Assembly: GCF_030373445.1 (NCBI RefSeq)
Contig: NZ_JAUCYU010000003.1
Span: 186,001 to 250,000, forward strand
DNA: 64,000 bases
DNA from: Roseovarius sp.
Lineage (GTDB): Bacteria; Pseudomonadota; Alphaproteobacteria; Rhodobacterales; Rhodobacteraceae
Direction of reading: 5' to 3'
The position numbers were made by a program, and so were the translations under genes. Numbering within the stretch: the first letter of the stretch is position 1; each line of letters begins with the position of its first letter. Below are positions 55,358 through 64,000 of this stretch, piece after piece. The notes below the pieces were generated by a model, which was not told the origin of the DNA, searched no databases, and saw only the letters and a list, made by a program, of their open reading frames with translations.

Positions 55358-56341
55358 CTAGTCGATCTGGAGGCCCAGCCTTTCGACGAGACCCCGGAAG
55401 GTGGTGTACTGATTCTCGACGAATTCCACGGTCTCTTCTGGAGAGAGGATCATCGGGACCGAGCCGAGCGACTCGGTCTGCTTGACCCAACGCTCGTCTT
55501 CCGCGACCTTCTGCAGCGCCTCGGTCCAGACCGAGATCACCTCGTCCGCCATGTCCGGCGGGCCGACGAGGCCGGACCAGCCGACCAGCGCCTCGAGATC
55601 GGGATATCCGAGTTCGGACGCGGTCTGCACGTCGGGCAGCGAGTCCACCCGCTCGGGCGTCGTCACCACCAGCGGGCGAAGCTGGCCGCCTTCGATCTGG
55701 CTGATGATCGCCGAGATGTTGGAGCAGACGAAGTCGACCTGCCCGGTGGCCGCCGCCGCCGCCGCCGCGCCGCCGCCCTGGAACGGGATGTGCGTTGCCG
55801 CAACGGTGGGATCCTCGAAGCCCAGCACGTCGAGCAGCATGATGCCGCCGAGATGGTGCAGCGTGCCGACACCGGCGGAACTGTAGGTGATGGCGCCCGG
55901 GTTCGCCTCGATCGCGTCGCGCAGGTCATCGAGGGATTCGTAGGGCTTGGACGTGGCCGTCGCACAGGCGGCCGGGTTGATCTCGAGCAGGCCGAGATAG
56001 GTGAAATCGTCCCACTTGTAGGGCATGGATGTCTTGATCGCCGGCGAGATGCTGTGCGAGCCGATCCGGGCCAGCAGCAGGTTGTACCCGTCGGGGTCGG
56101 CGTTGCGGACATAGGCCGAGCCGGTGGCGCCGCCGGCGCCGGCGCGGTTGGTGACCAGCACCGGCTGGCCCACGAAATCGGGCGCGACATTGGCAAGGTT
56201 GCGCGCCGCGAGGTCCGAGGCGCCGCCGGGCCCGTAGGGGGCGGTCAGTTGCACCGGCTGCGACGGGTAATCCTGCGCCGCCGCCGGCAAGGCGGCCATG
56301 GCGGCTACAGCCACGCCGACAAGAAGTTTTGACTTCGTCAT
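55358..56341 (-). CDS. tctC: Tripartite tricarboxylate transporter substrate-binding protein (TctC/BugD-like)
   Basis: A 327-residue periplasmic binding protein with a signal peptide (about residues 1-22, ending PAAAQD). The mature start YPSQPVQLTAPYGPGGASDL and the LVTNRAGAGGATGSAYV segment are the binding-site signatures of the Bug/TctC family. The ligand is a carboxylate. Its identity is not readable from sequence. It is the first gene of the tctC-tctB-tctA operon and lies 68 bp downstream of the GntR gene on the same strand. Confidence 0.93.
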   Translation of the reverse strand: MTKSKLLVGVAVAAMAALPAAAQDYPSQPVQLTAPYGPGGASDLAARNLANVAPDFVGQPVLVTNRAGAGGATGSAYVRNADPDGYNLLLARIGSHSISPAIKTSMPYKWDDFTYLGLLEINPAACATATSKPYESLDDLRDAIEANPGAITYSSAGVGTLHHLGGIMLLDVLGFEDPTVAATHIPFQGGGAAAAAAATGQVDFVCSNISAIISQIEGGQLRPLVVTTPERVDSLPDVQTASELGYPDLEALVGWSGLVGPPDMADEVISVWTEALQKVAEDERWVKQTESLGSVPMILSPEETVEFVENQYTTFRGLVERLGLQID

Positions 56342-56409
56342 TTGGTTCCTCCCAGTTCGTTTGCCTGGGCGCACGCGGCGCCCGTTCAGCGGACCTCCTC
56401 TCTGTCCGC

Positions 56410-57171
56410 CTATTCCCGCGCAGGCGATGCGTTCGCCTCATCCGCGGACAATTCGAGACTGATCTCGAATTTCACCATGTCCCCGCGATAGGAGACGTCG
56501 TTGTAATAGAGCACCGTGCCATCGGGCGCCGTCAGGATGCGCCGGATATCCCCCAGCGGCGCGCTGAGCGGCAGCCCGAGCAGGCCGGCCTTGTCCATGT
56601 CGGCCTGCCCGATCGTCAGGGTCTGGTGGCACTTGGCGATGGTCACGCCAGGCAGCGATTCGATCACCGGGATGATCGTCTCGTGATCGAAGCGTTCGGG
56701 GCATTGCTCGTAGAGATCCGAGGCGATGTAGGCGTCGGCCACGAGGCAATCGAGCCCTTTCAGCGCGTTCACCCGGCGCAGGTAGACATAGGACGAAGCG
56801 GCCTTGCCGCCCTTCAGGTCGCCCCTGGACGGAAGCTCGACATTTTCCCGCTTCTCGATCAGGCGCGGGTCGGTCTTGGTCACCATGTCGAGCAGTTCCG
56901 GCCAGTCGAGCCCGACGGCAAAGCTGTCGTCGCCGGTAGAATTCTCGGTGACGAAGGTGCCGGCGCCCTGTTGGCGGTAGAGCCTGCCTTCGGATTCGAG
57001 GATCGCCACGGCCTGGCGGATGGTGACGGTGGCGACGCGGAATTCCTCGGCCAGTTCGGAGATCGGCTTGAGCCGGTCGCCGGGGGCAAGCGCGCCCGAG
57101 CGCAGGCGCTGGCGCAGGATATCCGCGACATGCAGGTAAAGCTTTCCCGGACTGTTCCTCAGGATGTCCAT
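56410..57171 (-). CDS. GntR-family transcriptional regulator (HutC/UTRA type)
   Basis: A 253-residue regulator with an N-terminal GntR winged helix (about residues 10-75: LRQRLRSGALAPGDRLKPIS, then RVATVTIRQAVAILESEGRL) and a C-terminal UTRA ligand domain. Its last segment TVLYYNDVSYRGDMVKFEIS is characteristic of this branch. The start at 57171 has GGAGGAAAGGG upstream. It is divergent from the beta-oxidation operon and upstream of the TctCBA operon, so it may control both. A 15-bp palindrome lies in the divergent gap. Confidence 0.92.
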   Translation of the reverse strand: MDILRNSPGKLYLHVADILRQRLRSGALAPGDRLKPISELAEEFRVATVTIRQAVAILESEGRLYRQQGAGTFVTENSTGDDSFAVGLDWPELLDMVTKTDPRLIEKRENVELPSRGDLKGGKAASSYVYLRRVNALKGLDCLVADAYIASDLYEQCPERFDHETIIPVIESLPGVTIAKCHQTLTIGQADMDKAGLLGLPLSAPLGDIRRILTAPDGTVLYYNDVSYRGDMVKFEISLELSADEANASPARE

Positions 57172-57294
57172 TCTTCGACCCTTTCCTCCGTCGGACGGAA
57201 GGCGCGCCACCGGGGCAAGGCCCGGCATTCCGGCCATCGTAGCAAATGAACGAGCAACCCGTCCAGAAAATTGTTATTGTTTTTATGTCATTCC

Positions 57295-57309
57295 AATCTT
57301 AGTATGATT
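57295..57309. promoter_or_regulatory. Near-perfect 15-bp palindrome AATCTTAGTATGATT
   Basis: Six of seven half-site positions match around a central G. It lies in the 176-bp gap between the divergent gntR and enoyl-CoA hydratase start codons, 39 bp before the latter. It is a candidate GntR operator, but the known GntR consensus does not clearly match. Confidence 0.45.
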
Positions 57310-57347
57310 CTGCGAGTGAAACCGTCGGTGCTTTAGGGAGGGGTCCG

Positions 57348-58121
57348 ATGTCTGAGCTGGTCATCGAGGAGCGTCACGGACAGGGCACGGTGCTGCTGCG
57401 GCTGAACCGGCCCGAGGCGCGCAACGCGCTCAGCGACGGGCTGCGAAAGGCGCTGACCGACCGGTTCGCCGCGCTCTATGACGACCCCGACGCACGCTGC
57501 GTCGTGGTCGCCGGCGACGAGCGTGCCTTTGTCGCCGGGGCGGATATCAAGGTGATGGCCGAGATGGGCACCGCCGAGATCACCCGCACCAACATCCGCC
57601 GCATGTGGGGCGTGATTGCCCATTGTCCCCTGCCCTTCATCGCCGCGGTGCGTGGCGCGGCCTTCGGCGGCGGCTGCGAGCTGGCCATGCATGCCGATAT
57701 CATCGTCGCCGGGGAGAACGCGAAATTCGCCCAGCCCGAGATCAAGGTCGGCATCATGCCCGGCGGTGGCGGCACCCAGCGGCTGTTGCGGGCAGTGGGC
57801 AAGTTCAAGGCTATGAAGATGATGCTGACCGGCGATCCGATCACCGGGCGCGAGGCGTTCGAGATGGGGCTGGCCAGCGAATGCGTGCCGGATGACGAGG
57901 TGCTGGACCGCGCGCTCGAGCTGGCCGGTCAGATCGCCGCCATGCCCCCCCTGGCCGCGCGGCGGATCAAGGAGGTGGTGCTGGCCGGGCACGACACCTC
58001 GCTCGAGGCGGGGCTGATGCTGGAACGGCGCACCTTCGACACGCTCTTCGACACCGAGGACAAGGCCGAGGGCATGCGCGCCTTCATCGAGAAACGGAAG
58101 CCGGAATTCAAAGGAAGATGA
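57348..58121 (+). CDS. Enoyl-CoA hydratase
   Basis: A 257-residue crotonase-fold protein that hydrates 2-enoyl-CoA to 3-hydroxyacyl-CoA. The oxyanion-hole segment FVAGADIKVMAEM is near residue 65 and AAFGGGCELAMHADI near 103. The second catalytic glutamate is in FAQPEIKVGIMPGGGGTQRL. Both crotonase glutamates are thus present. The start has GGGAGGGG upstream. It is the first gene of the operon, and the 3-hydroxyacyl-CoA dehydrogenase follows with overlapping or abutting start. Confidence 0.93.
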   Translation: MSELVIEERHGQGTVLLRLNRPEARNALSDGLRKALTDRFAALYDDPDARCVVVAGDERAFVAGADIKVMAEMGTAEITRTNIRRMWGVIAHCPLPFIAAVRGAAFGGGCELAMHADIIVAGENAKFAQPEIKVGIMPGGGGTQRLLRAVGKFKAMKMMLTGDPITGREAFEMGLASECVPDDEVLDRALELAGQIAAMPPLAARRIKEVVLAGHDTSLEAGLMLERRTFDTLFDTEDKAEGMRAFIEKRKPEFKGR

Positions 58122-58123
58122 CA

Positions 58124-59647
58124 ATGGGAACGAGCGACACCCCGACGGTAGGGATCGTAGGCGCTGGCGCCATGGGGCGCGGCATCGCACAGGTGGCCGC
58201 GACGGGCGGCTGCAAGGTTCTGCTGCACGACGCGCGGTCAGACGCCACCGACGAGGCGCTGACCTTCATCGGCGGAATGGTGGACCGGGCCGCCGAGAAG
58301 GAGCGGATGACCGTCGAGGCCGCGGAAGAGGCGAAGCGCCTCCTGACCAAGGCCGAGGGCATAGACGCCTTTGCCGAGTGCGACGTTGTGATCGAGGCGG
58401 TGTCCGAGGACATGGGGCTGAAGGCCAAGGTCTTCGCGGCCCTGGAGGCGGCGACGGACGAAGCGTGCATCCTGGCGAGCAACACGTCGTCTCTGTCGAT
58501 AACACGACTTGCGGCGGCATGTAGCCACCCGGAGCGGGTGGCGGGCTTTCACTTTTTCAACCCGGTGCCGCTGATGCCTCTGGTCGAGGTGATCGCCGGG
58601 GTCCGGACAGAGCCGTCGGTCATCGACCGGCTGGTCGAGCTTGGCAAGGTGATGGGGCGCACGCCGGTGCGGGTGGCCGATGCGCCGGGTTTCCTGGTGA
58701 ACCAAGTGGGCCGGGGCTACACGCTGGAGGCCACGAACCTCGTGGCCGAAGGGGTGGCGGCGTTCGTCGATGTCGACCGGATCATGCGCGACGCGGCGGG
58801 GTTCCGGATGGGGCCGTTCGAGCTGCTCGACCTGACGGCGCTGGACGTGACGCACCCCGCCAGCATCGAGATCTACGAGCAGTCCTACCACGAGCCGCGC
58901 TTCCGGCCCGCCATGCTGATGGGTCAGCGGATGCAGGCCGGGCTTTTGGGGCGGAAGACCAAGCAGGGGCATTACGCCTATGTGGACGGCAAGCAGCAGC
59001 GGCCGGAGGAGCCGGAGGCGCCGGGCTTCGAGGGTGGCACCTTCTGGGTGGAGCCGGGCGAGGACGCGGCGGCCTTGCAGGAGATCGTGCGCGCCTCGGG
59101 CGCGGAGCTTGACGAGGGTGAACGGCCCGCGGGCGACAGCATCATCCTGATCGCACCGCTGGGGCTGGATGCCAGCACCCATGCCGCCCGCGCCGGGCAG
59201 GACCCGGAACGCACGGTGGCCGTCGACCCGCTGTTCGGTTTCAAGGGCCGGCGCACGGTCATGCAGACCATCGTGACAAGGCCGGAGGTGATGCGGAAGG
59301 CCCATGCGATGCTGGCGCAGGACGGTATGCCGGTGACGCCCATCAAGGACAGCCCCGGTTTCGTGGCCCAGCGGATCATCGCGATGATTTCCGCCATCGG
59401 CGCGAGCGTGGCGCAGAACGCGATTGCCACGCCGGAGGATATCGACCGGGCGGTGAAGTTGGGGCTCAACTATCCCAACGGGCCGCTGGAGTTTGCCGAC
59501 ACGCTTGGACCTGCGCGGATCGTGCAGATCCTAGAGGGGATGAGCGACTGCACCGGCGATCCGCGCTATCGCACCGGCCCGTGGCTGCGGCGGCGGGCGG
59601 CGCTCGGGGTCTCTGCGACCACGGTGGAACCGGCCCCGCGGGCCTGA
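58124..59647 (+). CDS. 3-hydroxyacyl-CoA dehydrogenase (PaaH/PaaC type)
   Basis: A 507-residue NAD-dependent dehydrogenase. It has the Rossmann motif VGIVGAGAMGRGIAQVAATG at the N-terminus, HFFNPVPLMPLVEVI near residue 145, and two C-terminal helical domains (about 185-280 and 410-495), the second with DSPGFVAQRIIAMI. The doubled C-terminal domain and length of about 500 match PaaH-type enzymes rather than the 280-residue fatty-acid type. ATG 58118 overlaps the hydratase stop, but ATG 58124 has AAGGAAG at better spacing. It oxidises the 3-hydroxyacyl-CoA made by the hydratase. Confidence 0.93.
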   Translation: MGTSDTPTVGIVGAGAMGRGIAQVAATGGCKVLLHDARSDATDEALTFIGGMVDRAAEKERMTVEAAEEAKRLLTKAEGIDAFAECDVVIEAVSEDMGLKAKVFAALEAATDEACILASNTSSLSITRLAAACSHPERVAGFHFFNPVPLMPLVEVIAGVRTEPSVIDRLVELGKVMGRTPVRVADAPGFLVNQVGRGYTLEATNLVAEGVAAFVDVDRIMRDAAGFRMGPFELLDLTALDVTHPASIEIYEQSYHEPRFRPAMLMGQRMQAGLLGRKTKQGHYAYVDGKQQRPEEPEAPGFEGGTFWVEPGEDAAALQEIVRASGAELDEGERPAGDSIILIAPLGLDASTHAARAGQDPERTVAVDPLFGFKGRRTVMQTIVTRPEVMRKAHAMLAQDGMPVTPIKDSPGFVAQRIIAMISAIGASVAQNAIATPEDIDRAVKLGLNYPNGPLEFADTLGPARIVQILEGMSDCTGDPRYRTGPWLRRRAALGVSATTVEPAPRA

Positions 59648-59695
59648 CCGGCTGCGGACCCGACAAGATCAAACGCCTATCGAAAGGAACGACCC

Positions 59696-60898
59696 ATGCT
59701 TGACGCCTATATCTACGACGGGCTGCGCAGCCCCTTCGGACGCTCGGGCGGCGCGCTGGCCGGGATCCGGCCCGACGACCTGCTGGCCGAGGTGATCCGC
59801 CCGCTGATGGACCGCTCGAAGCTGGAGGGCAGTGCCATCGACGACGTGATCGTCGGCTGCGGCAACCAGGCGGGGGAGGACAGCCGTTGTGTCGCGCGCC
59901 ATGCCGCGTTGCGGGCCGGGCTGCCGGTGGAGGTGCCGGGCACGGTGCTACAGCGCAATTGCGGCAGCGGGCTGGGCGCGATGATCTCGGCCGCGCATGC
60001 GCTGACCTGTGGGGAAGGCGACGTGGTGATCTCGGGCGGGGTGGAAAGCATGAGCCGCTCGCCCTTCGTGATCGGCAAGCATGGCAAGCCCTTCGCACGG
60101 CAGCTCGACTGGTATGACAGCGCCGTGGGGGCGCGGTTCCCGAACCCGAAGCTGGAACAGGAATTCGGCAGCGATTCCATGCCGCAGACCGCAGACAACC
60201 TGGCCGAGGAGCACGGGATCACGCGGGAGGAGAGCGATGCCTTCGCCCTGCGTTCTCAGCAGGGCTGGGCCAAGGCGCAGGAACAGGGGTTCTTCGACGC
60301 CGAGGTGACACCGATCACCGTGCCCGGCGGGCGGGGCCGCGAGGATGTGACGGTCGAGACCGACGAACACCCCCGGCCGAAGACCGACCTGGAAGGGCTG
60401 GCCAAGCTGCGCGCGCTCAATGCCGGCGGCGTCACCACGGCGGGCAGCGCCTCGGGCCTCAATGACGGGGCGGTGGCGCTGATGATGGGCAGCCGGGCGG
60501 CCGACGAGACAATCGGGCGCGAGCCGATCGCCCGCATCCTTGCCAGCGGCGTGGCGGGCGTGCCACCTCGGACCATGGGTTTTGGTCCGGTGCCGGCCTC
60601 GAAGCTGGCGCTGGAACGGGCCGGGCTTTCCCTGTCGGACATGGCGGTGATCGAGATCAACGAGGCCTTTGCCGCGCAGGCGCTGGCCTGTGTAAAGGGG
60701 CTTGGCCTGTCCTATGACGACGACCGGGTGAACCCCAATGGCGGGGCAATTGCCATCGGCCATCCGCTGGGCGCCTCGGGGCCGCGGATCGCGCTGACGG
60801 CCATTCACGAGGCGAAACGCCGTGGCGGGAAATACGCGTTGGCCAGCATGTGCATCGGCATGGGCCAGGGGATCGCCATCGTCATGGAAGTGATTTGA
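59696..60898 (+). CDS. Thiolase (3-oxoadipyl-CoA / acetyl-CoA acyltransferase type)
   Basis: A 400-residue thiolase. The nucleophile is C89 in [11 protein letters not shown], the catalytic His is in [12 protein letters not shown] and the second Cys in [10 protein letters not shown], with [11 protein letters not shown] before it. The [20 protein letters not shown] and LPVEVPGTV segments match PcaF/PaaJ 3-oxoadipyl-CoA thiolases better than the acetoacetyl-CoA type. It cleaves the 3-oxoacyl-CoA produced upstream. The start has GAAAGGA. Its TGA overlaps the next start (TGATG). Confidence 0.93.
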   Translation: MLDAYIYDGLRSPFGRSGGALAGIRPDDLLAEVIRPLMDRSKLEGSAIDDVIVGCGNQAGEDSRCVARHAALRAGLPVEVPGTVLQRNCGSGLGAMISAAHALTCGEGDVVISGGVESMSRSPFVIGKHGKPFARQLDWYDSAVGARFPNPKLEQEFGSDSMPQTADNLAEEHGITREESDAFALRSQQGWAKAQEQGFFDAEVTPITVPGGRGREDVTVETDEHPRPKTDLEGLAKLRALNAGGVTTAGSASGLNDGAVALMMGSRAADETIGREPIARILASGVAGVPPRTMGFGPVPASKLALERAGLSLSDMAVIEINEAFAAQALACVKGLGLSYDDDRVNPNGGAIAIGHPLGASGPRIALTAIHEAKRRGGKYALASMCIGMGQGIAIVMEVI

Positions 60899-62085
60899 TG
60901 GGCGAGGCCGGCAAACCCCGGTTCGACTGGCAAGATCCTCTGCTGGTGGAGGACCTGCTGAGCGAGGAAGAGCGGATGATCCGCGACAGCGCCCGCGATT
61001 TCGCGCAGGACCGGCTGATGCCGGTGATCCGCGACTGGCACCGGCACGAGACCTTCGACCCCGCGATCATGCGCGAGCTGGGCGAGATGGGGTTTCTGGG
61101 CATGCAGATCGAGGGCTATGGCTGTGCCGGGGCGAGCTATACCGCCTACGGGCTGGTGGCGCGGGAGTTGGAGCGGGTGGATGCCGCGTTCCGCTCGGCC
61201 TGCGGGGTGCAGGGCGGGCTGGCGATGACGCCGATCCACCGGTTCGGCAGCGAAGAGCAGAAGGAAAAGTACCTGCCACCGATGGCGCGGGGCGAGCTGA
61301 TCGGCTGTTTCGGCCTGACCGAGCCCGATGCGGGCTCGGACCCGTCGCGGATGCGGGCGCGGGCGAAGCAGGTGGACGGGGGCTATCGGCTGAGCGGGAA
61401 CAAGGTGTGGATCACCCATGCCTCGATCGCCGATGTGCTTGTGGTCTGGGCGCGGGAAGACGAGGGCGAGGTGCGGGGGTTCATCCTCGAGCGCGGGATG
61501 AAGGGGCTGGAGACGCGCAAGATCGAAGGAAAATTCTCGGTCCGCGCGTCGCCCACCGGCGAGATCGCGATGGACGAGGTGTTCGTGCCCGACGAGCAGG
61601 TTCTTCCGCTGGCAAAGGGCCTGTCGGCGCCGCTGACCTGCCTCAACCGGGCGCGGCTGGCGATCTGCTGGGGGTCGATCGGCGCGGCGGAGTTCTGCTG
61701 GCAGGCCGCACGCGATTACGTGATGGAGCGCGAGCAGTTCGGCCGGAAGCTGGCGGCGAGCCAGCTGGTGCAGGCGAAGCTGGCGGACATGCAGAGCGAA
61801 ATCGCCCTGTCGCTGCATGCCACGCTGCGGCTGAGCCGGTTGCAGGACGAGGGGCGGGCGACACCGGAGATGTTCTCTCTGGTGAAACGCAACGCCGCGC
61901 GCAAGGCGCTGGAGATCTGCCGGACGGCGCGGGACATGCATGGCGGCAACGGGATTTCGGACGAGTATCACGTGATCCGGCACATGATGAACCTCGAGGT
62001 CGAGAACACGCTGGAAGGCACCTACGACATCCACTCGCTGGTGCTGGGCGCCGCGCAGACGGGTATCCGGGCGTTCAGCGGTTGA
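60898..62085 (+). CDS. Acyl-CoA dehydrogenase, glutaryl-CoA dehydrogenase-like
   Basis: A 395-residue FAD enzyme. [20 protein letters not shown] contacts flavin and substrate, [18 protein letters not shown] follows, and E373 in [13 protein letters not shown] is the catalytic base. The EGTYDIH ending and the [20 protein letters not shown] segment are typical of GcdH, which oxidises and decarboxylates glutaryl-CoA. Given the 3-oxoadipyl-CoA-type thiolase beside it, a dicarboxylyl-CoA such as adipyl-CoA is an alternative substrate. The ATG overlaps the thiolase stop by one base. Confidence 0.92.
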   Translation: MGEAGKPRFDWQDPLLVEDLLSEEERMIRDSARDFAQDRLMPVIRDWHRHETFDPAIMRELGEMGFLGMQIEGYGCAGASYTAYGLVARELERVDAAFRSACGVQGGLAMTPIHRFGSEEQKEKYLPPMARGELIGCFGLTEPDAGSDPSRMRARAKQVDGGYRLSGNKVWITHASIADVLVVWAREDEGEVRGFILERGMKGLETRKIEGKFSVRASPTGEIAMDEVFVPDEQVLPLAKGLSAPLTCLNRARLAICWGSIGAAEFCWQAARDYVMEREQFGRKLAASQLVQAKLADMQSEIALSLHATLRLSRLQDEGRATPEMFSLVKRNAARKALEICRTARDMHGGNGISDEYHVIRHMMNLEVENTLEGTYDIHSLVLGAAQTGIRAFSG

Positions 62086-62111
62086 CGGGCAAGGAACGGG
62101 AGAACGGCGGC

Positions 62112-64000
62112 ATGGAAAGCATCAGCATGGAACAGACAGGGCATAACCCAGTAACAGACCGGACCGGGCGCGACCCGCTCGATTGCCTGCTTTCGCCGCG
62201 GTCGATCGCGATCATCGGGGTGTCGAGCGACTTCAACAAGCTCAACGGCCGGGTGATGAAATTCCTCTTGGAAAAGGGCTATACGGGCCGGATCTTCCCG
62301 GTGAACCCGAAATACGAGGAGGTCGGCGGGCATCCCTGTTTTGCCGCCATCGGGGAGATCGGCGAGGTGCCGGATCTTGCGGTCATCTCGGTGCCCGCGA
62401 AGGCGGTGCCGGGGCAGATCGAGGCCGCGGGCCAGGCCGGGGTACGGGCGGCCATCGTCTTCAGCTCGGGCTTCGGCGAGATGGGCGAGGAAGGCCGCCG
62501 GGCGGAGCAGCAGGTGGTCGAGATCGCCCGGCGCCACGGCATGCGGCTGTGCGGGCCAAACACGCTGGGGGTGATCAACGCCTTCGACGGGGCGTTTGCC
62601 ACCTTCACGCAATACGGCATGGGCCCGACGCAGGCGGGGCCGGTGGGGTTCGTCACGCAGTCGGGCGCGTTCGGCACGGCCATCGCCGCGCTGGCGCGGA
62701 AGCGCGGGCTGGGGCTCGGGTACTTCGCCAATACCGGCAACGAGACCGACGTGACCTTTGCCGATTGCCTTGGCCGCATCGCCGAGGACAGCCGGATCAC
62801 CACGCTGGCGGGCTATATCGAGGGGATCACCGACGGGCCCGGTTTCGTCACCGCCGCGCGGCGGGCGATGGAGCTGGGCAAGCCGCTGGTGGTGACCAAG
62901 GTGGGACGGACCGATGCCGGCGCGCGGGCCGCGTCGTCGCATACCGGGGCGCTGGCCGGGGAGGACGCGGTGTTCGACGGGATCGCCCGGCAATACGGCG
63001 TGATCCGGGCCCGGAACGAGGAGCATATGCTGGACATCGTCGACATGTCGACGACGCCCCCCTGCCCCGAGGGGCGGGGCGTGGGGATCGTCACTCAATC
63101 GGGCGGGGCAGGCGTGCTGATGAGCGACCGGGCCGAGGAGGTGGGGCTGGAGGTCCCGCGCCTCTCGGAGGAGACGATGGCGCGGCTGAAGGGAATATTG
63201 CCCGACTTCGGCGCGGCCGGGAACCCGGTGGACGTGACGGCGCAGTTCATTGCCGATCCGTCGATGCTGAAGGAGAGCGTCAAGGCGGTGCTGGACGACC
63301 CGAACGTGCACGTGGCGGCGGTGTGGCTGCAGTTGATGGACGGCTTCGTGGACACGCTAACCGAGACGTTCCGCGAGTTGAAGGCGGAGACGGAGAAGCC
63401 GTTCGTCGTGGCCTGGGTCGCGGCGCCCGAGGAGGGGCTGCGCGCGCTTCGGGAGCTGGGGATTTGTGCCCTGCGTGGGGCGGAGCCGACGATCGACGCG
63501 ATTGCCGCGCTGGTGGATTGGAACGAGGCGCGGAAGGCGTGGCTGGCGGATCAGGGGGATGCGGCCTGTGCCCCCCTGCCCGCCCCCGGTGCGGGGTTCG
63601 TGCCGACGGAGAAGACGGCGTCAATGCTGGCCGAGGCGGGCGTGCCGGTGGCACGGGTCGGTTTGGCCGGCAGTGCCGACGAAGCCGTGGAGATTGCCGA
63701 GGGGATCGGCTGGCCGGTGGCGGTGAAGATCGAGTCGGCGGATATCCTGCACAAGACCGAGATCGGCGGCGTGGAGATCGGGATCGACGGGCCGGAGGAG
63801 TTGCGGGCGGCTTATGAGAGGATTGTCGGGCGGGCCAAAGCATCGGCGCCGGAGGCCCGGATCGACGGGGTGATCGTGCAGGAGATGGGCCAGGGGAATG
63901 CCGAGCTGGTGATCGGGCTGCGGCGTGATCCGGGGTTCGGGCCGGTGGTGATGGTCGGGATGGGCGGCATCCTGATCGAGGTGCAGAAGGACGTGGTGTT
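62112..64000 (+). CDS. ADP-forming acyl-CoA synthetase, 3'-truncated by window edge
   Basis: The first 629 residues of a fused ADP-forming acyl-CoA ligase (family usually about 700). The order is a CoA-binding domain (PRSIAIIGVSSDFNKLNGRV near residue 29), ligase domains with the phospho-histidine motif ASSHTGALAGED near residue 280, and the start of the ATP-grasp domain (FPVNPKYEEVG earlier, then VAVKIESADILHKTEIGGVE near residue 540). A start at the ATG of 62127 is also possible. It is 26 bp downstream of the GcdH-like gene and probably forms the CoA ester that feeds this beta-oxidation operon. It shares architecture with the synthetase at 33-35 kb. Confidence 0.9.
   Translation, partial: MESISMEQTGHNPVTDRTGRDPLDCLLSPRSIAIIGVSSDFNKLNGRVMKFLLEKGYTGRIFPVNPKYEEVGGHPCFAAIGEIGEVPDLAVISVPAKAVPGQIEAAGQAGVRAAIVFSSGFGEMGEEGRRAEQQVVEIARRHGMRLCGPNTLGVINAFDGAFATFTQYGMGPTQAGPVGFVTQSGAFGTAIAALARKRGLGLGYFANTGNETDVTFADCLGRIAEDSRITTLAGYIEGITDGPGFVTAARRAMELGKPLVVTKVGRTDAGARAASSHTGALAGEDAVFDGIARQYGVIRARNEEHMLDIVDMSTTPPCPEGRGVGIVTQSGGAGVLMSDRAEEVGLEVPRLSEETMARLKGILPDFGAAGNPVDVTAQFIADPSMLKESVKAVLDDPNVHVAAVWLQLMDGFVDTLTETFRELKAETEKPFVVAWVAAPEEGLRALRELGICALRGAEPTIDAIAALVDWNEARKAWLADQGDAACAPLPAPGAGFVPTEKTASMLAEAGVPVARVGLAGSADEAVEIAEGIGWPVAVKIESADILHKTEIGGVEIGIDGPEELRAAYERIVGRAKASAPEARIDGVIVQEMGQGNAELVIGLRRDPGFGPVVMVGMGGILIEVQKDVV

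Noticed and set aside
53108..56332. A 1074-codon open frame on the plus strand
   Set aside because: It is antisense to dioxygenase end, tctA, tctB and tctC. Its translation is low-complexity (Asp, Glu, Gly, Arg, Gln rich) without domains, a usual result of high GC codon use on the opposite strand.
62183..63817. A 544-codon open frame on the plus strand in another frame
   Set aside because: It is an off-frame reading of the ADP-forming acyl-CoA synthetase, whose own frame stays open to the window end with clear motifs.

Overview
The window looks like the chromosome of an alphaproteobacterium of the Rhodobacteraceae (Roseobacter-type). This is an inference from the high GC content, the number of TRAP transporters, a tripartite tricarboxylate (TTT) transporter, a CobF of the aerobic cobalamin pathway, several small catabolic operons each with its own LysR, IclR, GntR or TetR regulator, and very tight packing with ATGA, TGATG and GTGA overlaps. 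No rRNA, tRNA, CRISPR array, insertion sequence or phage gene was seen. The window reads as a metabolic uptake-and-catabolism region.

Layout. 1-10.1 kb: the end of a TRAP permease, a TonB-dependent receptor, two full TRAP operons and a lone cobF. 10.4-19.8 kb: a divergent cluster with an AtoE-type carboxylate transporter, an acylating aldehyde dehydrogenase, a three-part biotin carboxylase (AccC, AccB and an unusual HMGL-type carboxyltransferase), an IclR regulator, a BKACE enzyme and an acyl-CoA dehydrogenase. 20-29 kb: aldehyde dehydrogenase, LysR, aspartate-dehydrogenase-like protein, DapA-like aldolase, EamA exporter, 3-hydroxyanthranilate dioxygenase and a TRAP operon, joined by three copies of a TATC-N9-GATA LysR-type box. 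29-31 kb: a tandem metallo-beta-lactamase-fold protein. 31-35 kb: class II aldolase-like protein, acyl-CoA dehydrogenase and ADP-forming acyl-CoA synthetase. 35.2-44.6 kb: LysR, an amidohydrolase with a polyamine-type ABC transporter, a class III aminotransferase and a TetR regulator. 44.7-50.8 kb: a chemosensory operon (soluble triple-PAS receptor, CheR, CheD, triple-CheW protein) without CheA, CheB or CheY, then a TonB protein. 51-57 kb: LysR and a TauD-like dioxygenase, a TctABC transporter and a GntR regulator. 57.3 kb to the end: a beta-oxidation operon (hydratase, 3-hydroxyacyl-CoA dehydrogenase, 3-oxoadipyl-CoA-type thiolase, glutaryl-CoA-dehydrogenase-like protein, ADP-forming acyl-CoA synthetase running off the window).

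How the genes work together. Most modules pair an importer with two to five enzymes and a local regulator. The strongest new signals are regulatory. Three shared LysR boxes appear to join the 20-29 kb genes into one regulon. A CATTAC-N5-GTTATG box occurs both at a LysR gene and in front of the ABC operon. An 18-bp near-palindrome lies between the aminotransferase and its TetR. The enzymes most likely to do something undescribed are the carboxyltransferase with altered active-site motifs, the DapA-like protein without the GTTGE motif, and the double MBL protein in which each half lacks a different metal ligand.
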